Source of the DNA: an uncultured Succinivibrio sp.
Lineage (GTDB): Bacteria; Pseudomonadota; Gammaproteobacteria; Enterobacterales; Succinivibrionaceae
Assembly: GCA_902785325.1 (NCBI GenBank)
Contig: CACZXZ010000020.1
Span: 1-32,836 of the forward strand
Reading direction: 5' to 3'
Length of the DNA: 32,836 nt
This document shows positions 11,701 through 17,811 of this stretch, one piece after another. The notes under the pieces are model-generated. The model made no database searches and was not told where the DNA came from. It worked only from the letters and a program-made list of their open reading frames with translations. Position numbers and translations under genes: made by a program. Positions within the stretch are counted from its first letter, which is position 1. Each line of letters starts with the position of its first letter.

Positions 11701-12549
11701 ACTTACAAATAAATCTATTACGATGTTTGGAAGAGCTGATACACCAAAAATAAAGAGTTTTTTAGGCAGTTTTGCACGTAAATTAGCAGGAATAGTTCCA
11801 TTAAAGGAATCAAATTTTTTAATTAAATTTGTTACTACTGTAGGTCTGTCATATAAGGACTCTACTGTATTAGCAGGAACTAGGTTATCCCTTAATAACA
11901 CCCATAGCTTAATTTGCCAAAGATTCTCTATTAAAGTAGAAAATTTTCGAGGATTTTTCTTTGATTCACTCTCAATAAACTCTTTAATTTTGCCACTTGG
12001 AAGTTGAATTTCTTGGTTAGAGTCTACGGTAATGCCTTCAAAATCAGCTAATTCGATTTTATCCCAAGCTAAGATCCATTCAGGGCGGTACATTTGATAT
12101 TGATCATATGTATCAGCAATTACGCCTGCTAATTGATAGGCGCGCTCTTTATCAATTTGTCCATCTTCACTTTTAATGTAAGTAGACATTTGCTTAAAGA
12201 CTAAATCATCTTGATTAGACCATTTATCAACTAAAGAATAAATTGACCAGGTAAGATGCTCATGAGAGAAACGGTTATATTTATCAGCATTATTAAAAGC
12301 TTTATGAAGATCCCAAATAAAACCCCAGATTTGCTCAAATTCAACACCAGAGCAAATGCCGTTTAAAGAAGCTATTTTTTGCTGAATATAGGTTTGCATA
12401 CCTTTATTCATAATGATGACTTTATCTAATAATAAAGGAGATACACTTGTATCGTTAAATACCTCACTTTTCATTAGATCTGCACACAAGGTACACAATA
12501 AACTTACATCATTAGAATCAATAACATTCAATACTTTCTCTTGAGCCAT
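8764..12549 (-). CDS. recC: RecBCD enzyme subunit RecC (Chi-scanning)
   Basis: RecC holds the RecBCD complex together and scans the 3' strand for Chi through an inactivated helicase fold. Recognition rests on family landmarks: an N-terminal MNKGMQTYIQQKIA segment, the mid-region INFCSLMPMRAVPFKHIYILGLNDTDFPR-like block (about residues 755-785), and position directly upstream of recB. A frame opens at TTG (12564), but ATG at 12549 is preferred because AGGA lies 7 bases before it; this gives 1261 residues (E. coli RecC has 1122). It is the first gene of the recC-recB-recD operon, 12 bases before recB. The Chi sequence this enzyme uses cannot be deduced. Confidence 0.95.
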   Translation of the reverse strand: MAQEKVLNVIDSNDVSLLCTLCADLMKSEVFNDTSVSPLLLDKVIIMNKGMQTYIQQKIASLNGICSGVEFEQIWGFIWDLHKAFNNADKYNRFSHEHLTWSIYSLVDKWSNQDDLVFKQMSTYIKSEDGQIDKERAYQLAGVIADTYDQYQMYRPEWILAWDKIELADFEGITVDSNQEIQLPSGKIKEFIESESKKNPRKFSTLIENLWQIKLWVLLRDNLVPANTVESLYDRPTVVTNLIKKFDSFNGTIPANLRAKLPKKLFIFGVSALPNIVIDLFVSLGKDIPVFFMHLNPCQDYWGDLDNSKKYWLDEKKKIIKFIKANALIKHFDVKKTATVNNFTVVNPRSTDEAYLESVKNCYEDNNEENNIGELVDGNSLLVSMGTQGKDTLNVLLSKDNEIDFTHCFANSVNDDEKTHTLLNYVKDSLLNLTSQTEEKQTIKGNDLSLQVHACHTIKRELEVLRDSILNSIKNSDKPILPKDILVMVPNIETYAPYIDSVFGSIEKEDPCYLPYTVSDKSTQSSNEVADAIIKLLSIGISPISANLIIELLSVKPLAEKFNISTEELSVIISWFNNTKIHWGFNQKDVCSQLHTQEEINLPWTIEAGLDRLFYGFMTGSGHDTFGFENFDSSDYTLLGKLYAFIDKLNQIRAEFDPNLDSSETAVWTYKLKTLILDGCFVQDPKTQYECSLVEEILVEMNEAVSHLKNDSEDQDSQIKITLPVFRAKLIHAFGNTHDSNQYLRGSINFCSLMPMRAVPFKHIYILGLNDTDFPRKDTAPSFNLMGNPLFKRKNDRSRIIDDRFIFLEAILSAQESLYLSYLGESPTNKAELNPSVVLTELKDYINDHFKLESNDKTPYEAIFHKETLNSYDPKNYQADNAVLSFNVGSFWDGKLQGELQKIKPLGLRAESKIEIKDQYQVGYNDLLQLFRGCSRQFLKERFNISLNVNYSNTLQDEEPFEIDFKDKNSYLKDYLDKNLSSSNYTVASDYFEMLYQKGCIPFGQLKENQKDDFVKQAEDLVQQAKAALKNGNNIQDTEFKLDFPIPIEETKDKTKVVSAVFSGTLLKNSNIILDLWHKKDEISFNCYMQALINSVIYAIEKPHTPITHYIFTKDGECTRFVFDREQYSVANLKLLLNDLIEFYIRFSSIPTPVSSKLIEDYFSVQYNDDKKSKAYQELEVKDALVKLWNDNSEAVLFRKDNAVAFLFEGSDIFNHFDELSNDQQNLIISFFEYIKEKLVPIIKGSIKADLVSIIKASIKE

Positions 12550-12800
12550 AGCAATTTCCTGCAACTAAACTATGTAGTTAGTATAGTATATTTAATATAT
12601 TATTTCTATATAAATAGGTTTTAATGCAGATATATTAAATACATCTATTCAGCAAATACTAGTTTAATAACTTATAAACTAAATTACGTTTACGTAAATT
12701 TTTTGAAAATTAGGAAGTTAAGCTAATATTAAAGGATAATTAAAAGAAATTACCTATCAGAGATCTTAGATTTAGAAGAAAGTTTGGTGAGAAGATTTTG
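12550..12800 (-). promoter_or_regulatory. AT-rich recC upstream region
   Basis: This is about 250 bases without a gene between the lpp terminator and recC. On the minus strand a TATACT -10 candidate lies near 12579-12590, close to the recC start, but the matching -35 is poor. A small palindrome with TTACG and CGTAA arms lies near 12685-12698. Nothing else is recognisable. The recCBD promoter must lie here because the upstream lpp unit ends in a strong terminator. Confidence 0.4.
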
Positions 12801-12804
12801 GGTA

Positions 12805-12834
12805 CAAAAAAGCCCACTTACGTGGGCCTTTTTT
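12805..12834 (-). terminator. lpp rho-independent terminator
   Basis: GCCCAC (12812-12817) pairs with GTGGGC (12822-12827) around a 4-base loop. A-tracts and T-tracts on either side give a U-run when read on the minus strand. It lies just after the lpp stop and isolates recC from lpp transcription. Confidence 0.9.
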
Positions 12835-12850
12835 ACCGTCAAGGCAAGAA

Positions 12851-13075
12851 TTACTTCTTGTAACGACGAGCTAGGTTATCTAAACGCTCGTTAGCACGTG
12901 CAGCGTCTGACTTAACGAAAGCAACATCGTTAGCTAGCTTTGATTGTTGAGCCTTTAAAGCGTCAACATCAGCAGCGATAGCGTCGATCTTAGCCTCTAA
13001 ACCAGTGTTTGCACAACCAACTAGTACTGATGAACCTAAAGCAACAACTGCTAAAGTAGCTTGAAACTTATTCAT
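12851..13075 (-). CDS. lpp: major outer membrane (Braun) lipoprotein Lpp
   Basis: This is a 74-residue lipoprotein that forms trimeric coiled coils and covalently links the outer membrane to peptidoglycan. The signal peptide ends in the lipobox LVGC with acylated Cys21. The mature part is a heptad-repeat helix, the segment SDAARANERLDN closely matches E. coli Lpp, and the C-terminal Lys is where L,D-transpeptidases attach it to murein. The mature chain is 54 residues against 58 in E. coli. ATG at 13075 is chosen because TTGGAG lies just upstream; a TTG four codons earlier is part of that ribosome site. It is a single-gene unit with its own strong promoter and terminator, as expected for a very abundant protein. 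Confidence 0.95.
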   Translation of the reverse strand: MNKFQATLAVVALGSSVLVGCANTGLEAKIDAIAADVDALKAQQSKLANDVAFVKSDAARANERLDNLARRYKK

Positions 13076-13133
13076 TTTATTCTCCAAAACTGTTTAAACA
13101 GAAAATTAAAAATGGTCTCTACCATTTCTTTGT

Positions 13134-13170
13134 ACACGCTCATTATAGTATCAAAAAATTACAATGGCAC
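13134..13170 (-). promoter_or_regulatory. lpp promoter with 5'-UTR hairpin downstream
   Basis: On the minus strand a perfect TATAAT (13147-13142) lies 17 bp from GTGCCA (13170-13165), a 4/6 match to the -35. The predicted 5' UTR of about 60 bases contains a perfect 7-bp hairpin, AAATGGT with ACCATTT (13110-13116 and 13121-13127), which could stabilise the mRNA. Confidence 0.65.
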
Positions 13171-13311
13171 ATTTTTTTCAAAATTTTTAGAAAAAAAATT
13201 TATCATTTATTTGATTTTTGTATGTTCAACTGTTGTGATTTTTTACTATCCTTTTGATTTATATGGACATTTCACGAACATTAGATCACATTATTATCTA
13301 AAACTTTGTTG

Positions 13312-13866
13312 TTACTTTTTTTCAATTTCTAAATTTTGCACCATTTCGGACAGATCTTGATAGCAAAAACAGCCTTCTATCAGCTCTTTTTCAGTCTTGA
13401 TATGCTCTCCTACAAGATAAAGTTTACTAATGCCAGCATTCTTTGCAGCTATCAAATCAGTAGCATGATCTCCAACCATAATTGATTGACTTAAATCGAT
13501 ATCTAAATCAATCGCAGCCTTTTTAAACATACCTGGCTTTGGTTTTCTGCACTCACAGTCTTGTCTATATTGAGCTAAAGGAGCCTCAGGGTGATGTGGA
13601 CAGAAATAAATTCCATCAAAACACGCATCAGCTATTCTTAAGTTCTCTTGCAAAAATTGAGTAACTTTAAAAAAGTCAGCTTCAGTATATTTGCCTCTTG
13701 CAATACCTGATTGATTAGTAACTAATACCAATAAAAAGCCAAGTTCTTTTAAGTGATGTAAAGCTTGTGGCACCCCTTGAACTAAATCATAATTCTCAAT
13801 TTTGCCAACAAAACCATAATCAATGTTTATGACTCCGTCTCGGTCAAAAAATACTGCTTTTCTCAA
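13312..13866 (-). CDS. gmhB: D-glycero-beta-D-manno-heptose 1,7-bisphosphate 7-phosphatase
   Basis: This 184-residue HAD-superfamily phosphatase removes the C7 phosphate from heptose bisphosphate in the ADP-heptose branch of LPS core synthesis. The HAD nucleophile motif is FDRDGVIN (Asp8, Asp10), motif II TNQSGIARG, and motif IV VGDHATD. The structural zinc site is visible as Cys89-x-His91 and Cys104-x-Cys106, a hallmark of GmhB and the related HisB-N group. The start codon is TTG at 13866, supported by GGAG 7 bases upstream and by the motif lying right at the N-terminus. No clear terminator follows. The downstream gene lpp has its own promoter. Confidence 0.93.
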   Translation of the reverse strand: MRKAVFFDRDGVINIDYGFVGKIENYDLVQGVPQALHHLKELGFLLVLVTNQSGIARGKYTEADFFKVTQFLQENLRIADACFDGIYFCPHHPEAPLAQYRQDCECRKPKPGMFKKAAIDLDIDLSQSIMVGDHATDLIAAKNAGISKLYLVGEHIKTEKELIEGCFCYQDLSEMVQNLEIEKK

Positions 13867-13949
13867 GTTATTACTCCAAAAAAATTTTTAATACTTTTAC
13901 ATCAACTTAAAAGGTTTGAGGATATAAGGGAAGGTAAAGATGGGTCTTT

Positions 13950-13977
13950 AAAAAAAGGCGTGTAGCCACGCCTTTTT
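13950..13977 (-). terminator. luxS rho-independent terminator
   Basis: GGCGTG (13957-13962) pairs with CACGCC (13967-13972) around TAGC, flanked by an A-tract and a T-tract. Read on the minus strand it ends in a run of seven U, 8 bases after the luxS stop. Confidence 0.9.
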
Positions 13978-13984
13978 ATACTTA

Positions 13985-14500
13985 CTATGAATCAAAGAAG
14001 GTTAAACCTTTTTCAGTGTTAATACGCTTTGACTGAGGATAATCAAAGCATGGGTTTTCCTTTAAAATCTTTACAAATAAATTAGCTTCATATTTTGCCA
14101 TTGGCAAATCGTGTAATAAGTAATTACCACAATTTACTGCTTGAGCACCAGGGATAACATCGTCATAATCACGAAGATACTCAAAAGCACTAATCATAAG
14201 TGGTAGTAAATCCTGTGGAGCAGGTTTGCCTTTCATGATTAAGTAACAACCTGTAAGACAGCCCATAGGCCCCCAATACACTACTTGATCTTTCCACTTA
14301 GGCTCGTTTCTTAAATAAGTTGCTACTACATGCTCAATAGAATGCATAACATTTGGGTGGATCACAGGCTCTAAATTTGGTTTCTTCATGCGAATGTCAA
14401 AGGTGGTTACAAAAGAATCACCAACTGTATCTACACGTGAAACATAAATGCCTGGAACTAACTTGGTATGATCAACTTGGAAACTTGGGATTAGATCCAT
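13985..14500 (-). CDS. luxS: S-ribosylhomocysteine lyase (autoinducer-2 synthesis)
   Basis: LuxS cleaves S-ribosylhomocysteine to homocysteine and DPD, the AI-2 precursor, in the activated methyl cycle. The metal site is visible as His53 and His57 in HSIEH plus Cys124 in NCGNY; the catalytic Cys81 lies in WGPMGCLTG. At 171 residues it has family length. The motifs WGPMGCxTGxYL and IPGAxxxxCGNYLxH recall, from memory, LuxS of clostridia and Bacteroides more than the E. coli or Vibrio type, which could indicate transfer. The start has GGAG 7 bases upstream. It is a single-gene unit with a promoter over the end of the upstream SLT gene and a strong terminator after it. Confidence 0.95.
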   Translation of the reverse strand: MDLIPSFQVDHTKLVPGIYVSRVDTVGDSFVTTFDIRMKKPNLEPVIHPNVMHSIEHVVATYLRNEPKWKDQVVYWGPMGCLTGCYLIMKGKPAPQDLLPLMISAFEYLRDYDDVIPGAQAVNCGNYLLHDLPMAKYEANLFVKILKENPCFDYPQSKRINTEKGLTFFDS

Positions 14501-14525
14501 ATTAAAACTCCATCTATTCCTACTA

Positions 14526-14573
14526 TATCTATAGGTTTATAGATATTCTATTTAATTATCTTATGACTATCAA
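14526..14573 (-). promoter_or_regulatory. luxS promoter with palindromic operator-like site at +1
   Basis: On the minus strand TTGATA (14573-14568) and TAGAAT (14550-14545) are 17 bp apart. Just downstream, overlapping the expected start of transcription, is a perfect inverted repeat TATCTATA-GGTT-TATAGATA (14526-14545). It could be a repressor operator or a 5'-end RNA hairpin. Confidence 0.6.
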
Positions 14574-14577
14574 GCTA

Positions 14578-15168
14578 CTAGTACAAATTGCAATGCTGTA
14601 GCTGTTGCTTATACTTTAAAGCTCTGATTTGAACCTTTTTAGCTACTTTTTGTAACCAATCTTTGCTACGGTAGGTTTTCTTTTTGTAACCAGTCCATCC
14701 TTCATGATAATTTAAATATTGATTGTAAGCATCATTAAACTGAACGTGATTTAAACGTTTAGTCTTAGTCATATACCAACCAATAAAATCTAAAGAATCT
14801 GCAAAGTTTGAACGTGAGGAAAAGAATGATCCTTGATCATCTTTATAATCTTCCCATACAGGATCTTGAGCTTGTGCATAACCATAGGCAGAGCTTCCTC
14901 TACCATAAGGAATAAATAAGAACCATCTCATAGGTGGTTGAGCATCTTCTCTAAAGCCTGATTCCTGAGCCATAATTGACATAGCAACATTGATTGGTAC
15001 ACCATATCTACGATGTACGTCATGAGCTGCAACATACCAACTATCTTTCTCTTGGAAGATTGAACATAAGTCTTCAGTGTTTGATGGAGGGGTTGTAGAA
15101 CAACCTGACATCATAGCCACACCAAACACGAGTGCGGCTAAACTTTTATAAGATAGGAATTTCTTCAT
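14578..15168 (-). CDS. SLT-domain lipoprotein (putative lytic transglycosylase)
   Basis: This is a 196-residue predicted lipoprotein. The signal peptide ends in a lipobox with Cys23 (MMSGC), so it should be anchored in the envelope facing the periplasm. The core resembles the small transglycosylase SLT group: MAQESGF supplies the likely catalytic Glu69, and DAQPP and SSAYGYAQAQDPVW are conserved in the family as I recall it. It probably cleaves peptidoglycan glycan strands during wall remodelling; the activity is inferred. It begins 5 bases after glnB stops, and I see no Shine-Dalgarno sequence before its ATG, so it may be translated by coupling to glnB. The luxS promoter overlaps its 3' end. 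Confidence 0.8.
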   Translation of the reverse strand: MKKFLSYKSLAALVFGVAMMSGCSTTPPSNTEDLCSIFQEKDSWYVAAHDVHRRYGVPINVAMSIMAQESGFREDAQPPMRWFLFIPYGRGSSAYGYAQAQDPVWEDYKDDQGSFFSSRSNFADSLDFIGWYMTKTKRLNHVQFNDAYNQYLNYHEGWTGYKKKTYRSKDWLQKVAKKVQIRALKYKQQLQHCNLY

Positions 15169-15173
15169 GTAAA

Positions 15174-15850
<677 letters not shown>

Positions 15851-15867
15851 TTGGCACAACAATTGCT
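15851..15867 (+). promoter_or_regulatory. sigma-54 (RpoN) -24/-12 promoter
   Basis: TTGGCAC followed after five bases by TTGCT matches the sigma-54 consensus, with the conserved GG (15853-15854) and GC (15865-15866) exactly 12 bp apart. The predicted start near 15878 leaves a 5' UTR of about 35 bases with TAGGAG 6-7 bases before the ATG at 15913. Confidence 0.75.
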
Positions 15868-15912
15868 AGTAATTAAACATATTGTAATTGTGACAAAATT
15901 TAGGAGTCTATT

Positions 15913-16590
15913 ATGAGCACAACAAATTCTGCAATGCGTTCTATCAACACCATCATGATGTGGTTATTCTGCTTAACAGTTTTAATGTTAATCATGCCTT
16001 GGGAGCAAGTTTCTACAGAATTTGCAAGTAAGATTGATGCAAACCGTATTTATTTATACTTTGCTTTAATTATCGAAGTTTCAAACATCCTAGCTCAAGG
16101 TTGTTTAACTCTAGTTCAGGCTTATTCAAAGAAGTCTTACAACAAGAGATTAGAAGAATTAGTACAAACTACCGTAAATCATTTTGATTTTGCTGAAAAA
16201 GCATTATTAAGAGAATTTGTATTACAGAGAAAGTCAGTATTAAATCTACCTGTAACTGAGCCTACTGTACGTAATTTAATTGACGGTGGTGTACTAAAGA
16301 TTGTTCACATTACCGATGCTGAAAACAAAATTGCACAAGTTATCATTTCAAAGGTTGCACGTCCTTACATTACCTACAAAGCAATTGGTCTTACCTTAGG
16401 TAAAATGACTGAAGAACAAATCTCAGCTATCATGACTGCCCGTCCTGTATATGCTAAGAATAAAATCAAACCACAAAACAAAGTGGTTGTAGGTTCAAAG
16501 ACTATCAACTCTTTATTTAAGTCTCCTGTTGAGGATGAGACTGAAGAGGTTTTAGATACTGCTAAAGATAATCACAATGTAGCAGCATAA
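15913..16590 (+). CDS. two-TM membrane protein, SieB-like (superinfection exclusion B family)
   Basis: This 225-residue protein has two hydrophobic segments (about residues 13-31 and 45-67) and a cytoplasmic domain of about 110 residues. The segment AEKALLREFVLQRK, then LPVTEPTVRNLIDGGVL, resembles the conserved region of chromosomal 'superinfection exclusion B family' proteins (EEKA-LREF, then LxxxxxVxxLxxxGIL). That is recognition from memory and moderately sure. The acidic C-terminal tail looks disordered. The family name comes from phage SieB; the role of chromosomal members is unclear and I do not assign one. It is a single-gene unit with a sigma-54-type promoter, TAGGAG ribosome site and terminator, head-to-head with glnB. 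Confidence 0.6.
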   Translation: MSTTNSAMRSINTIMMWLFCLTVLMLIMPWEQVSTEFASKIDANRIYLYFALIIEVSNILAQGCLTLVQAYSKKSYNKRLEELVQTTVNHFDFAEKALLREFVLQRKSVLNLPVTEPTVRNLIDGGVLKIVHITDAENKIAQVIISKVARPYITYKAIGLTLGKMTEEQISAIMTARPVYAKNKIKPQNKVVVGSKTINSLFKSPVEDETEEVLDTAKDNHNVAA

Positions 16591-16608
16591 TTACAATGAC
16601 TCCAACAC

Positions 16609-16635
16609 AAAAGGGCGCTTTAAGCGCCCTTTTTA
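16609..16635. terminator. bidirectional terminator between the SieB-like gene and glpX
   Basis: GGGCGCTT (16613-16620) pairs with AAGCGCCC (16622-16629), in practice a 6-bp GC stem with a TTTAA loop. An A-run lies on the left and a T-run on the right, so it can end transcripts from both convergent genes. Confidence 0.88.
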
Positions 16636-16659
16636 TATTGTTTTAACTTTGTTAAATGA

Positions 16660-17646
16660 TTAGTACTCAATAGTACTCATCTTTGATAACTTAGTTCTAT
16701 CATGCCAAGCTTGAATGTAACGACGAGTACCAGTTCTGCCTCTTGAAGAGATAGAAGATGTAATAGCATAACCGCCTTTATACTTAACACCATCTAGTAA
16801 CTCACCTGGAGTTACACCAGTTGCAGCAAAGAAGCACTGATCGGTAGTTACTAATTCATCAATTGAACGAATTGCCTTTAAATCAACGCCATCTTTAATG
16901 ATAGCTTCGCGCTCTTGCTCTGTTTTTGGAGCTAAACGGGTTAACATTTGACCACCAGTACCTTTAATAGCACAAGCTGTTACTACAGCCTCAGGGGTAC
17001 CACCGATACCAATTAACATATCGATATCATTAGTAGGATCCACTGCCATTAAAGCACCTGCGATATCACCGTCAGAATGTACCATTACACGAGCACCTGC
17101 GTTGTGGATATCGTTAATTAGTTTATCGTGACGAGGTTTGTCTAATACGAATACCTTTAAATCGCCAACTTTTTTGCCTAATGCTTTAGCAACGTTGATA
17201 AGGTTATCTTTTACAGGAGCATCTAAATCAATTACGTTTGCAGCCTCAGGACCTACTACTAATTTTTCACAGTAGTAGCTATGACCAGGATCAAACATGG
17301 TGCCAGCAAGAGAAATACCTACAGCTGCAATACCATTTGGTCTACCACCTGCAACACAGCTAGTTCCATCAATAGGATCAACAGCAATATCAAAGTCTAA
17401 GCCATCACCAAAGCCCACCTTTTCGCCAGTGTATAGCATAGGAGCTTCGTCCTTTTCGCCTTCACCGATAACAATGGTTCCTTTGATGTGAAGACTTTGG
17501 AAAGCAATTCTCATTGCATCTACAGCAGCTCTATCTACAAGGTTTTTATCACCAAGTCCTGTAAATTTAGCAGAAGCTAAAGCTGCAGCTTCAGTTACTC
17601 TAACTAGATCTAAAGCAATATTTTTGTCAGCTAAATGTTGTTGCAT
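16660..17646 (-). CDS. glpX: class II fructose-1,6-bisphosphatase
   Basis: This 328-residue cytoplasmic enzyme hydrolyses fructose 1,6-bisphosphate to fructose 6-phosphate in gluconeogenesis. GlpX-type signatures are GEGEKDEAPMLYTGE (residues 61-75), the metal-binding DPIDGT (90-95), the HSDGDIAGAL segment and IGIGGTPEAV. Length and order match E. coli GlpX (336). GAGG lies about 6 bases before the ATG. It is a lone gene, not linked to a glp operon here, so it may be the main FBPase of an anaerobe that needs gluconeogenesis. A weak minus-strand promoter candidate is listed separately. Confidence 0.95.
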   Translation of the reverse strand: MQQHLADKNIALDLVRVTEAAALASAKFTGLGDKNLVDRAAVDAMRIAFQSLHIKGTIVIGEGEKDEAPMLYTGEKVGFGDGLDFDIAVDPIDGTSCVAGGRPNGIAAVGISLAGTMFDPGHSYYCEKLVVGPEAANVIDLDAPVKDNLINVAKALGKKVGDLKVFVLDKPRHDKLINDIHNAGARVMVHSDGDIAGALMAVDPTNDIDMLIGIGGTPEAVVTACAIKGTGGQMLTRLAPKTEQEREAIIKDGVDLKAIRSIDELVTTDQCFFAATGVTPGELLDGVKYKGGYAITSSISSRGRTGTRRYIQAWHDRTKLSKMSTIEY

Positions 17647-17705
17647 TGTTACCTCGAATATTTGTGCTAAAAATGTGCTTATTTTAGCGAAAATTTGATG
17701 TGGGT

Positions 17706-17735
17706 ATAATACACTACAAATGAGTAAATTTTCAG
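17706..17735 (-). promoter_or_regulatory. candidate glpX promoter
   Basis: On the minus strand CTGAAA (17735-17730) and TATTAT (17711-17706) are 18 bp apart, a weak match to the sigma-70 consensus. It is the best pair found in the gap before glpX. Confidence 0.35.
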
Positions 17736-17780
17736 ATTATTTACATATTCTCGGTAGGTAAATTGTAAATTTGAAGTGAC

Positions 17781-17806
17781 AACCTCTGCTTTTTCTTGCA
17801 GAGGTT
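17781..17806 (-). terminator. hairpin after phoR
   Basis: A perfect 9-bp stem AACCTCTGC/GCAGAGGTT with an 8-base loop lies 5 bases after the phoR stop. No clear U-run follows on the minus strand, so it may be a weak terminator or an RNA 3'-end stabiliser for the pst-pho transcript. Confidence 0.5.
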
Positions 17807-17811
17807 ATGTT

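Noticed and set aside
13061-13360. Plus-strand frame of 99 codons across the lpp-gmhB gap
   Set aside because: It runs antisense through the lpp start, its promoter and the gmhB end. Its hydrophobic, low-complexity translation is what AT-rich noncoding DNA gives.
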